Below, piece after piece: positions 50,747-58,100 of a stretch of 64,000 nucleotides of DNA (position 1 is its first letter; each line of letters starts with the position of its first letter). The notes under the pieces are model-generated. The model saw only the letters and a program-made list of their open reading frames with translations, did no database searches and was not told the DNA's origin. This DNA is from Spongiimicrobium salis (GTDB lineage: Bacteria; Bacteroidota; Bacteroidia; Flavobacteriales; Flavobacteriaceae). The translations under genes were made by a program, and so were the position numbers. The stretch is taken from NCBI RefSeq assembly GCF_043678055.1, contig NZ_JBHEQA010000001.1, positions 124,001 to 188,000 of the forward strand, given 5' to 3'.

Positions 50747-52225
50747 TCAAATATTTTCAAGATAAGTATTGGCGTTATTCAAATGCTGTAGGCGTTTTTC
50801 CTCAGGCATCTTATCATACATACGCACCAACATTCCGAGTCTGGGGTTTTGTAGAAAAAAACCACGTTGCTTATCCATAAAACGCCAAAAGAGACCATCC
50901 CAGGTATCTTGCCAATCGCCTTTTGGATAATTGCCCATTTTTTTGAGATAATTACTTCCGCCAATGTAGGGCTTCGTTGCAAACAAACCTCCATCAGCAA
51001 ACTGACTCATGCCATATGCATTGGGAACCATAACCCAGTCATAGGCATCTATAAAAAGTTCCATAAACCATTGGTATACCTCATTGGGATCAAATTCACA
51101 TAGCAGCATAAAGTTACCCAAAACCATGAGACGCTCAATATGATGGCAATATCCGGTTTTTAGTATTTTTTTTATGGTCTGATCTACAGGAACAATTCCT
51201 GTTGTTCCGTCGTAAAATGAAGCAGGTATCTTTCGATCAAAACACCAGAAATTTCTAGTTCTAGCAAACCTGCCTTGACATGTATACATACCCCGAACAA
51301 ACTCTCTCCACCCTATAATTTGCCGTATAAATCCTTCCTTGGAATTTATGGGCACACCTTGTTTTTCGGCAAAATTTAACGCCTTCTCCAAAACCTCTTC
51401 AGGAGTAATAAGTCCCACATTGAGCATTGGGGTAAGTACGCTGTGATGTAATATCACTTCTTCTGCTACAATAGCATCTTCATAGGTTCCAAATTCCATG
51501 AAACGGTATTCCAAAAACTGATCCAACCATTTTTTTGCACTTTTATGGTCACAAGGGTACAAGGGAGATTCCGAGAGCTTTCCTAGATGATTTGAAAAAA
51601 ACTTAGAAACATAAGTTTTCGCCTCTTCAAAATAAAGATTGGTATCCGGAAATTGAATTGGGGGCGGTATTTTCTTAACAGGATACTTTTTCCTGTTCTC
51701 TGTATCAAAAGTCCATTTCCCCCCTTCTGGGCTCCCATCTGGGTTCAACATTATCTTGCGTCGCTTTCTCTGGTCCGTATAAAATGTCGTTTGATGGTAC
51801 TTTTTTTTATCCGGTTTAAAGAAGTGCTGCAAATCTTTCCTTGAATTCAAAAACAATGGGGATTCATAAGTGTGAAGTAAAATATTCAACTTAACACACT
51901 CCTTGCTTATTCGCCTTTCCAACCAATCATCAGTGGTAGCTATCGTATGGATTTCCCGTATTCCATTTTGGAACAAAAAAGGAATCAAATTTCGAATATC
52001 GGCATGTGTCTCATGGGCATCAATATAGGTAACGCTGATTTCTTTCTTTTTTAGGAAGTCGGCATAATACTTCATACTTGCACGATGATAGGCGATTTTT
52101 TGTTTATGAAACTTGTATTGCCTAAAAAATAAAAACTCCTCTATCACATAGCAAGGCAATCCATTTTGTAGCAATGGCCCTTCTTCAAAAAGATGATGTG
52201 GAAAAACTATATTTACAGCTGACAT
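50747..52225 (-). CDS. FeS-BCP-type (6-4) photolyase homologue lacking the FeS ligands
   Basis: 492 residues spanning the bacterial (6-4) photolyase/cryptochrome (PF04244) group: N-terminal antenna domain (to ~140), linker, helical FAD domain. Kept features: WREFVRGMY, the active-site pair His361-His362 in GYCHHIERLMVLGNF, and PNAYGMSQFADGGLFATKPY. Using PhrB numbering as I remember it (Cys350, 438, 441, 454), the corresponding residues here are Pro346, Pro434, Asp437 and a deleted stretch (NYPKGDWQDTWDGLFW instead of NYC..C...CPFN..YW). So a [4Fe-4S] cluster cannot form, while repair residues remain. Function: probable (6-4) photoproduct repair. Confidence 0.88.
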   Translation of the reverse strand: MSAVNIVFPHHLFEEGPLLQNGLPCYVIEEFLFFRQYKFHKQKIAYHRASMKYYADFLKKKEISVTYIDAHETHADIRNLIPFLFQNGIREIHTIATTDDWLERRISKECVKLNILLHTYESPLFLNSRKDLQHFFKPDKKKYHQTTFYTDQRKRRKIMLNPDGSPEGGKWTFDTENRKKYPVKKIPPPIQFPDTNLYFEEAKTYVSKFFSNHLGKLSESPLYPCDHKSAKKWLDQFLEYRFMEFGTYEDAIVAEEVILHHSVLTPMLNVGLITPEEVLEKALNFAEKQGVPINSKEGFIRQIIGWREFVRGMYTCQGRFARTRNFWCFDRKIPASFYDGTTGIVPVDQTIKKILKTGYCHHIERLMVLGNFMLLCEFDPNEVYQWFMELFIDAYDWVMVPNAYGMSQFADGGLFATKPYIGGSNYLKKMGNYPKGDWQDTWDGLFWRFMDKQRGFFLQNPRLGMLVRMYDKMPEEKRLQHLNNANTYLENI

Positions 52226-52292
52226 TCCTATATTTTCAATCTATTTTTTGTTCATCAAATGGGCGTTATGCTATAGATCAATCTAAATGGCC

Positions 52293-52430
52293 TTAAACGC
52301 TTTTCTTATTTCTTCTACAACGCTCTCCACAATACACAATTTCCTCCCAATTGCGCTCCCATTTTTTTCGCCATTGAAAAGGTCTTTGACATACAGGGCA
52401 AATTTTTTCTGGTAAATGGATTTTTTTCAT
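52293..52430 (-). CDS. DUF2256 zinc-ribbon-like small protein
   Basis: 45 residues, read by hand. The sequence KICPVCQRPFQWRKKWERNW followed by YCGERCRRN is the DUF2256 pattern (PF10013): CxxC ... WRKKW ... CxxxC, a likely zinc-binding unit. DUF2256 genes often sit beside photolyase genes in many bacteria, as here between a flavin reductase (5 bases upstream) and the photolyase (67 bases downstream). Function unknown; DNA or RNA binding is possible given the basic end. Confidence 0.9.
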   Translation of the reverse strand: MKKIHLPEKICPVCQRPFQWRKKWERNWEEIVYCGERCRRNKKSV

Positions 52431-52435
52431 GCTGC

Positions 52436-53071
52436 CTATTTTTCAAAATCGGGAATCTCATCTAATCGCACATAAGGAAACCGTTCTAGTTTTTCAAGTC
52501 CGTAATAGGTATTCAAGCCAGAAATCCCAACTCCTTGTATCGCAGACAGATCTACATCATGGTCCTTGGTCATCGCCTTGTTCATAATGTCGAGAAAGAC
52601 AACTTCACCTATCATTAATACAGTACCATTTCTTGGAATGGGTATGGCCTCTACGAACTGCATTCCTATTTTTAGCTTGCTCTCTTCAACAAAAGGAGCT
52701 TGTATTCCTTCGTAATACGATGCGGTAAGGCCACAAGCCTCAAACTCAGAAACCTTCCTATCAAATTTTGCTGACGTATAGTGCGCATTTTTAATATGCG
52801 ACTTCGGAATATGGTTAATGGTATAACTGCCATTTTCCATAATATTTTCATAGGTGTGACGTGATATTTCGCCCGTTGGTCTTGAAATAAAACCTAAAAG
52901 CGCCGGGTCGCTTCCCAAATGTATTACAGAACTGAATACCGCTACATTGGCCTCTCCCTTATCCGAAATACTACCAATAAGGTTCCCTGGTTTTACTCCT
53001 GAAAGGGAATTTATAAGTTTCAATCGTTTTACACGATCCATTTGTTGAATTTCTGTTTGCGTATATTGCAT
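52436..53071 (-). CDS. Flavin reductase family protein
   Basis: 211 residues of the FMN-binding split-barrel group (PF01613). Signatures: LINSLSGVKPGNLIGSISDK, NVAVFSSVIHLGSDPALLGF, ISRPTGEISRHTYENI and YTINHIPKS. Such enzymes reduce free FMN or FAD with NAD(P)H, or carry bound FMN. In this run it could keep photolyase FAD reduced or supply flavin; this is inferred. It starts four bases after the photolyase-family gene and ends five bases before DUF2256. Confidence 0.88.
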   Translation of the reverse strand: MQYTQTEIQQMDRVKRLKLINSLSGVKPGNLIGSISDKGEANVAVFSSVIHLGSDPALLGFISRPTGEISRHTYENIMENGSYTINHIPKSHIKNAHYTSAKFDRKVSEFEACGLTASYYEGIQAPFVEESKLKIGMQFVEAIPIPRNGTVLMIGEVVFLDIMNKAMTKDHDVDLSAIQGVGISGLNTYYGLEKLERFPYVRLDEIPDFEK

Positions 53072-53075
53072 AAAC

Positions 53076-54170
53076 TTAACGTATCATTATTTTTTTACAC
53101 TTCTTCCAAAAATTGAAAAAAGAAGGAAAATCCCCTTGTAGGGGAAACATCCAATCCCTAGCTTCCTCAATTCCCTTATAATGTCTATTAAAAGGATGCT
53201 CTTTATAATACAGTTCTTTGGTTGGATAAGCAATCTGGAATTCCTCAAAATCACCTACGAAAGTCTGTATTCCACTAATATTCTTGGCCAATTGCAGTAC
53301 AAACTGTAAGCTTCTTTCAGAAATCGGATATTCTTTAAAGTGGCTTGGTTCCAGCAATAACACACGATTTGCTGTTATGTCTTTTTTCCACAGCGGATCC
53401 AAATTGTAAAAATTGTACAGTAATACCGGGATTCCTGCATCGATATGCAATGGTTGTACTTTTGGAAGGTGGGTTTTCAGTGTTGGTATAGTAGTTTTGA
53501 ACAACACTGGAGGGACATCATGAAGAGGAAACTGATCATAAGGTACATCTAGAAAGGTATCCTTTTGATCGGTGAAGCAAAAATGATTGATGTTTTCTTG
53601 ATTTGCATAATATTTTTTTTTGCTATTGCTACCAGCAACCCATTGCCAACTCAAAGCATTGCTTCCCCAATCTGCATCCAATAAATAATAGTACATCCAT
53701 TGGGCGGGAAGTTTCCAATGACTTTTTCCAATATTACATGCTATTGAAGCCATATACATGCGCAGATGATTATGCACATATCCTGTTTCATACAATTGTT
53801 GTAATCCTTGATCTATTGCTTGAATCTCTGTTTTACCTAAGACAAGATTTTCCGAAACCCCATAATTTTCAACGGCTTGTTGGGTTCGTTTTAGGTCGGT
53901 ATTGATCCCTGAACCATGTACGCGCCAAACCCGCTGCCAATACTCTCTCCATGCCAGCTCTTGAATAAACTTTTCCATTGCTGTAAAAGCAAGACCCTTC
54001 TCTTGTACAGCTGTAAAAATGGTCTTTGTAGAAATCACCCCTCGAGAGATATAAGGAGAGAGATAAGTCACCGCTCCATCAAGGTAATTTCTTGTTTTGC
54101 CGTATCGCAGAGGATCAATGTCCTCTATTCGCTTTAAAATATCTTGATATTGCGTTGGAAAAACGTTCAT
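53076..54170 (-). CDS. Photolyase-family protein with inverted domain order
   Basis: 364 residues. The N-terminal part (about 20-200) is the photolyase FAD-binding domain: TRNYLDGAVTYLSPYISRG, FIQELAWREYWQRVW, YVHNHLRMYMASIACNIG and DADWGSNALSWQWVAGSN. There is no antenna domain in front, although the FAD domain is complete. The C-terminal part (about 245-345: PVLLYNFYNLDPLW, RVLLLEPSHFKEYPISERSL, GIQTFVGDFEEFQ) resembles an alpha/beta Rossmann-like antenna domain, so the order looks swapped. A repair activity is likely but not certain; a cryptochrome-like role is possible. Confidence 0.8.
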   Translation of the reverse strand: MNVFPTQYQDILKRIEDIDPLRYGKTRNYLDGAVTYLSPYISRGVISTKTIFTAVQEKGLAFTAMEKFIQELAWREYWQRVWRVHGSGINTDLKRTQQAVENYGVSENLVLGKTEIQAIDQGLQQLYETGYVHNHLRMYMASIACNIGKSHWKLPAQWMYYYLLDADWGSNALSWQWVAGSNSKKKYYANQENINHFCFTDQKDTFLDVPYDQFPLHDVPPVLFKTTIPTLKTHLPKVQPLHIDAGIPVLLYNFYNLDPLWKKDITANRVLLLEPSHFKEYPISERSLQFVLQLAKNISGIQTFVGDFEEFQIAYPTKELYYKEHPFNRHYKGIEEARDWMFPLQGDFPSFFNFWKKCKKIMIR

Positions 54171-54189
54171 ACTAAAAGGATCAAAAACC

Positions 54190-54474
54190 TTATCTCTTAC
54201 TTATTTTGTTCCCTGAGATCGCTCGTTGTCTTGAGCATTTAAAGCGATTGATTTCAGGATTTCTTTTCTTCAAGTGCTTTTGGCTAACCCCGCTATTCAC
54301 ACGTTTTCTCCATCGCTTAAAGCTATTTTCTTTAAGATAGGTGCGCATGAGCTTAATTACTTCTTTTTCCGGTAGTTTAAATTGATACCTAATGGCTTCG
54401 AAGGGCGTTCGGTCTTCCCAAGCCATTTCAATAACCCTATCCAGATCTCGTTCGCTTAAATTAAACTCTGCCAT
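54190..54474 (-). CDS. TIGR03643 family small protein
   Basis: 94 residues from ATG 54474; a longer frame to 54510 is rejected because this ATG shares a base with the stop of the gene before it. The sequence LSERDLDRVIEMAWEDRTPF, EAIRYQFKLPEKEVIKLMR, SFKRWRKRVNSG ... KHLKKRN is the TIGR03643 pattern. The first half looks like a helix-turn-helix, the second is very basic, so nucleic-acid binding is plausible. The family is often beside photolyase and DUF2256 genes. Function unknown. Confidence 0.88.
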   Translation of the reverse strand: MAEFNLSERDLDRVIEMAWEDRTPFEAIRYQFKLPEKEVIKLMRTYLKENSFKRWRKRVNSGVSQKHLKKRNPEINRFKCSRQRAISGNKISKR

Positions 54475-54896
54475 TATAAACCCTCTTTTATGGATTGGAT
54501 TTTTTCCCACATTTTATCTGCATTCAAACGAAAACTGCCTACAAAATCAAAATTGCATTCATGGGGTGCAATTACCGATAAAAACGCCTCTTGTTTTTTG
54601 TCCCGATATAAATGATAGGTTTCTCCGACCAAAGGCTCAAAATTAAACCTGGCGCCGTATACCAAATTATTGTATTCAAACTGCTCCATCATCGCATCGT
54701 ATTCGGCTTTCAGTTCCAAATATTTTGTGTTAATCTGCTGATTTACTTTGTGAATATTTCTATTTTTCCAAGCTATGGTATCCCCTGTAGTAATTACAGG
54801 AGCACCAAGATCTGTCGCATACGGTTTAAGGGAAGCAGTGTACTTTTCACTTTTTTGGTCATAGACTACCTGGTCAGGTTTCTTTTTTTCTTTCAT
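54474..54896 (-). CDS. DUF2452 family protein
   Basis: 140 residues. KPDQVVYDQKSEKYTASLKP, YATDLGAPVITTGDTIAWKN and the end ECNFDFVGSFRLNADKMWEK match DUF2452 (PF10504), which covers almost the whole protein. Soluble, no signal. Eukaryotic and bacterial members have no known function. The gene is coupled at both ends: four-base overlap with glutathione peroxidase upstream, one-base overlap with TIGR03643 downstream. Confidence 0.85.
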   Translation of the reverse strand: MKEKKKPDQVVYDQKSEKYTASLKPYATDLGAPVITTGDTIAWKNRNIHKVNQQINTKYLELKAEYDAMMEQFEYNNLVYGARFNFEPLVGETYHLYRDKKQEAFLSVIAPHECNFDFVGSFRLNADKMWEKIQSIKEGL

Positions 54897-55441
54897 GTAC
54901 TTCTCTCCCTTTCTTTTAAAAACCGCGTAATCTTAGTACTGGTAGGCTTTGTTATAGAATAAAAAACATGGACGAGTTCTCCCTCAGGATCTACTAAGTA
55001 TTTTTGAAAATTCCAACGCACTGTGGAATTTAATTTTCCATTTTTCTTTTTTTGGGTCAACCAAGTATATAAGGGATGCTGCTGTTTTCCTTTTACAGCT
55101 ATCTTTTCTGTTATACTAAAACCAACACCAAAATTACGTTGACAAAAACTCTGGATTTCTTCGGGTTCTCCAGGTTCCTGTCCTCCAAATTGATTACAGG
55201 GGATGCCCAAAAGCGTTATGCGATCAGCATATTTTTCATGAAGTATTTGTAATTCCCTGTATTGCTTCGTAAAACCACATTGGGAAGCTACATTGACAAA
55301 GAGAATATATTTTCCCGCATAATCCTGTAAATTTAAGGGAATTCCATTACTATCGTTAATCGTTATTCCATATAGAGACTCTTTGGAGAGTTTCGAATTT
55401 TTAATTTTCTTGGATGTCTTTATCGTCTTTAATAGCCTCAT
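54893..55441 (-). CDS. Glutathione peroxidase family protein
   Basis: 182 residues of the GSHPx family (PF00255). The catalytic tetrad is visible: Cys55 in VNVASQCGFTKQ, Gln and Asn in GIPCNQFGGQEPG, and Trp in VRWNFQKYLV. The first 20 residues are basic, with no signal peptide, so it is cytoplasmic. Bacterial Cys forms usually use thioredoxin and remove H2O2 or lipid peroxides. It opens the tightly packed part of the photolyase run, which fits protection from light-induced oxidants. Confidence 0.92.
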   Translation of the reverse strand: MRLLKTIKTSKKIKNSKLSKESLYGITINDSNGIPLNLQDYAGKYILFVNVASQCGFTKQYRELQILHEKYADRITLLGIPCNQFGGQEPGEPEEIQSFCQRNFGVGFSITEKIAVKGKQQHPLYTWLTQKKKNGKLNSTVRWNFQKYLVDPEGELVHVFYSITKPTSTKITRFLKERERST

Positions 55442-55528
55442 AATGCCCTATGTTCTTTATTTTCAATACGAATTCATGATGGCACTGCGCTGTAAAATTG
55501 TATTCCTACGAAAAGGTATCTGGGTTAA

Positions 55529-55750
55529 CTAAATAGAAATATTTCCTTTTAATCGTTTTTCTATTTTCTTTTTCTTCACCGTCAAGCGTTTCATAATATC
55601 CATGACCTCTGTGTTCTTATCCTTTTTGTATAGCTCATTCAATTCTAAAATCAATGCTTTCACCTCTCTAGAAGCAGATACGCGATCACTAGTTGTCATT
55701 CCCGACATTTTCCGTTGCTCAAATTCTGCTACTCTTTCCATTAAATCCAT
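55529..55750 (-). CDS. Small coiled-coil hypothetical protein
   Basis: 73 residues, charged and helical (VAEFEQRKMSGMTTSDRVSA, LNELYKKDKNTEVMDIMKRL, then a Lys-rich end VKKKKIEKRLKGN). No family recognised. Compositionally a real soluble small protein. It lies between Lacal_2735 (45 bases upstream) and glutathione peroxidase (87 bases downstream) on the same strand and could share their transcript. Confidence 0.6.
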   Translation of the reverse strand: MDLMERVAEFEQRKMSGMTTSDRVSASREVKALILELNELYKKDKNTEVMDIMKRLTVKKKKIEKRLKGNISI

Positions 55751-55795
55751 ATAATTTATTTAAGTAATTGGGGCAGGAAGCTGGGTTCGGAACGC

Positions 55796-55960
55796 CTAAA
55801 TTAGTTTATCCAATTGTTTCAGAACTTCCTCCGCTTCGAATACCTTTTCATCGCTAAGTTTTCTATTTGTTGTTGATAGGCGATGCGCTTCCTCCATGAG
55901 TTTGCGATATTTCTTTTCTAATAGCTCTTTTTGCGATTTTTTCTTGAACAGTCCAAACAT
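55796..55960 (-). CDS. Lacal_2735 family small protein
   Basis: 54 residues, read by hand. MFGLFKKKSQKELLEKKYRK, LMEEAHRLSTTNRKLSDEKV and the end FEAEEVLKQLDKLI fit the Lacal_2735 family, short helical proteins of Flavobacteriia with the MFGLFKKKS opening. Function unknown. It carries a good promoter upstream and is the first gene of the minus-strand run that ends with the photolyases. Confidence 0.8.
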   Translation of the reverse strand: MFGLFKKKSQKELLEKKYRKLMEEAHRLSTTNRKLSDEKVFEAEEVLKQLDKLI

Positions 55961-56005
55961 TCTTTTCTCTTTTCAATGATACAGCGCAACATTAGCGCTC
56001 CATTT

Positions 56006-56034
56006 CAAAGGTAAAAATACAAATTGTTTAACAA
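56006..56034 (-). promoter_or_regulatory. Predicted promoter ahead of Lacal_2735 and the photolyase run
   Basis: On the minus strand: TTG at 56034-56032, 18 bases, then TACCTTTG at 56013-56006. Both boxes and spacing fit the consensus; the start codon is 46 bases further. A second -7-like TAATTTTG at 56060-56053 lies upstream with a TTG at 24 bases. Confidence 0.5.
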
Positions 56035-56120
56035 TATTTAAAAAATATTAAACAAAATTATATTTTGATTGTTCTTCCATTCTCCAAGCAAAATATGTAA
56101 TATATTACGATTTACAGCAC

Positions 56121-56151
56121 AAAAAAGCCACTTTCAAAAGAAAGTGGCTTT
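56121..56151 (-). terminator. Intrinsic terminator after DUF4295
   Basis: A perfect 12-base stem AAAGCCACTTTC / GAAAGTGGCTTT with a four-base loop (56124-56151). On the minus strand it is followed by six T (56126-56121). It ends the rpmB-rpmG-DUF4295 transcript before the Lacal_2735 promoter. Confidence 0.88.
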
Positions 56152-56172
56152 ATACACAATACTAAGATTGTT

Positions 56173-56325
56173 TTATTTCTTTGCCAACCAAGCATTTACT
56201 GCCTCCGGAGGCATAATGGATTCTGAGAATGTATAAGCACCTGTCTTAGGTGATTTTACCATTTTGATGGCTTTGGTCAATCTTTTTGAACTCGTCTGTA
56301 AACTTGCTACCGTTTTCTTTGCCAT
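56173..56325 (-). CDS. DUF4295 small protein of the ribosomal cluster
   Basis: 50 residues, read by hand: MAKKTVASLQTSSKRLTKAI, KMVKSPKTGAYTFSESIMPP and EAVNAWLAKK. This is the DUF4295 pattern (PF14128), a Bacteroidota-specific basic protein always found with rpmB and rpmG and sometimes thought to be ribosome-associated. It starts six bases after rpmG. In relatives ftsY follows; here a terminator and a 12 kb block follow. Confidence 0.92.
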   Translation of the reverse strand: MAKKTVASLQTSSKRLTKAIKMVKSPKTGAYTFSESIMPPEAVNAWLAKK

Positions 56326-56331
56326 GACTTA

Positions 56332-56514
56332 TTATTTTATTTCTTTATGAATTGTCATTTTCTTAAGAATAGGATTGAACTTTTTAAGCTCCATTCTATC
56401 TGGAGTGTTCTTCTTATTCTTTGTAGTAATATACCTTGATGTTCCAGGTTGTCCTGACGCTTTGTGTTCGGTACATTCCAATATCACCTGAACTCTGTTT
56501 CCTTTCTTTGCCAT
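56332..56514 (-). CDS. rpmG: 50S ribosomal protein L33
   Basis: 60 residues matching L33: GNRVQVILECTEHKASG, GTSRYITTKNKKNTPDRMEL and LKKFNPILKKMTIHKEIK. Only one cysteine is present, so this is the zinc-independent form without the two CxxC pairs. It lies 20 bases after rpmB and six before DUF4295, within the standard ribosomal cluster. Confidence 0.96.
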   Translation of the reverse strand: MAKKGNRVQVILECTEHKASGQPGTSRYITTKNKKNTPDRMELKKFNPILKKMTIHKEIK

Positions 56515-56534
56515 TGTACGCTATTTTTTCAGGA

Positions 56535-56774
56535 TTACTTAATTATTCCGTTATTGCTCTTAGCTTCTTTCAAAACCGCAGAAATCCCTTTTTTATTGAT
56601 GCTTTTCAAAGCCTTGGCAGATACCTTTAAGGTAACCCATCGGTCTTCTTCAGGAATATAAAAACGTTTCTTGGAAAGATTTACATTAAATCTTCTTCTG
56701 GTTTTATTGATAGAGAAGGAAACATTGTTTCCAAACATCGCTCGCTTTCCGGTGATTTCACAAACTTTTGACAT
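56535..56774 (-). CDS. rpmB: 50S ribosomal protein L28
   Basis: 79 residues matching L28: MSKVCEITGKRAMFGNNVSF, INKTRRRFNVNLSKKRFYIP and VTLKVSAKALKSINKKG. It has the single early cysteine and lacks the second CxxC pair, so it is the zinc-free form. It is the first gene of the rpmB-rpmG-DUF4295 unit and has a consensus promoter 36 bases before its start. Confidence 0.97.
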   Translation of the reverse strand: MSKVCEITGKRAMFGNNVSFSINKTRRRFNVNLSKKRFYIPEEDRWVTLKVSAKALKSINKKGISAVLKEAKSNNGIIK

Positions 56775-56809
56775 TGCGCTGCGTTTTTGTGTTATTTTTA
56801 AACAGGGTG

Positions 56810-56840
56810 CAAATTTATATCATTTTTATGTGATGTACAA
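56810..56840 (-). promoter_or_regulatory. Promoter of the rpmB-rpmG-DUF4295 operon
   Basis: On the minus strand: TTG at 56840-56838, 20 bases, then TAAATTTG at 56817-56810. This is an exact match to TTG-N17-23-TAnnTTTG. The rpmB ATG is 36 bases beyond. It lies between cinA's stop and rpmB. Confidence 0.7.
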
Positions 56841-56849
56841 GATTCTTTT

Positions 56850-58100
56850 TTAGAATTTTAAAATTTCTTTTTCCAATAACTCAAACGCCTTATGTACCGA
56901 CTTTTGCACTACCCTTTCCCTATGGTTTCCCATCATAAATTCTGAAGCAAAACTCCCTTTGGGAGTAGCAATGGCAATAAAAACTTTCCCTATGGGCGTA
57001 TCCGCATCCCCTTTGCTCGGGCCTGCATTGCCTGTAGTGGCTATGGCGAAATCCGTTTTTAGCAATTCCCGCACATTCGCCGCCATGGCTTCAGCTACCT
57101 CTGCACTGACCACGGAATACTGATCCACCAATGCCTGGGGAACCTTTAGCACTTCTACTTTTGTTGCTGTGGCATAACTCACCACACTACCCTTAAAATA
57201 TTTGGAAGCTCCGGGTATTGCTGTTATCTGTTCGGCTATTTTTCCTCCTGTGAAGCTTTCTGCGGTTGCCAAGGTTTTATTTCTCTCACTCAACATCCTG
57301 GCCACAGCGCCTTCGATACCTCCTTCATCTTCTTCTCCATAAATGACATCGCCTATTTGGGCATACAATTCCGTTATTGCCTTTTCTACAGCATTAGTAA
57401 TCATTGCTTTATCGGCACCCCTTGCACTCAAACGCAATCTAACCTTGCCAAGATTGGGTAAATAAGCCAGTTTAATAAAGGAAGGCAGTGCATCTTCCCA
57501 AGATTCAATACGTTCCGCCAAAGCACTTTCACCAACACCATAAGTCATTAAGGTACGATGTAAAATATGTGGTCTCTTAAAAGCGGTATTGATTCTAGGA
57601 ATGACTTGTTCCGTCATTAAATTTTTCATTTCAAAAGGCACTCCGGGCATTGCCACAAATACTTTTTCATTTTTTTGGATCCAGATTCCCGGTGCCGTAC
57701 CATAGGCATTGTGTAAGGCTATTGCTTTTGAGGGTACTAAAGCCTGCCTCCGGTTTACCGCTGAAATACTCGCCGAACGAATATACTTTTTGAACAATTC
57801 TTCCACATGCTGCAACACTGCTGTATTTTCTACCAGTGTATCTTCAAAATAAGTGCATAGGGTATGCTTGGTAATATCATCTTTGGTAGGCCCCAGTCCT
57901 CCGGTTATAATAATGATATCCGCCCTGGTTTCTGCTTCTCGGAGCGCCTGTACAATATGGGATGCATCATCTTGAATAGAGGTAATCTGGTAAACGGAAA
58001 CCCCTATTTTGTTCAATTCTGTAGCGATAAAGGCCGAATTGCTATCCACAATTTGCCCTATTAAGATTTCATCCCCAATGGTGATGATTTCGGCAAACAT
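56850..58100 (-). CDS. cinA: CinA family nicotinamide-nucleotide amidohydrolase
   Basis: 416 residues. The N-terminal MoCF-biosynthesis-like domain (1-170) has EIITIGDEILIGQIVDSNSA and ITGGLGPTKDDIT. A connector follows, and the C-terminal CinA/PncC domain (about 255-416) has TLATAESFTGGKIAEQITAI and AIATTGNAGPSKG. PncC-type activity deamidates NMN to NaMN in NAD recycling; the N-terminal domain has ADP-ribose pyrophosphatase activity in some homologues. It is usually upstream of rpmB in Bacteroidota, as here. Its start shares one base with the stop of the Hpt gene. Confidence 0.95.
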   Translation of the reverse strand: MFAEIITIGDEILIGQIVDSNSAFIATELNKIGVSVYQITSIQDDASHIVQALREAETRADIIIITGGLGPTKDDITKHTLCTYFEDTLVENTAVLQHVEELFKKYIRSASISAVNRRQALVPSKAIALHNAYGTAPGIWIQKNEKVFVAMPGVPFEMKNLMTEQVIPRINTAFKRPHILHRTLMTYGVGESALAERIESWEDALPSFIKLAYLPNLGKVRLRLSARGADKAMITNAVEKAITELYAQIGDVIYGEEDEGGIEGAVARMLSERNKTLATAESFTGGKIAEQITAIPGASKYFKGSVVSYATATKVEVLKVPQALVDQYSVVSAEVAEAMAANVRELLKTDFAIATTGNAGPSKGDADTPIGKVFIAIATPKGSFASEFMMGNHRERVVQKSVHKAFELLEKEILKF

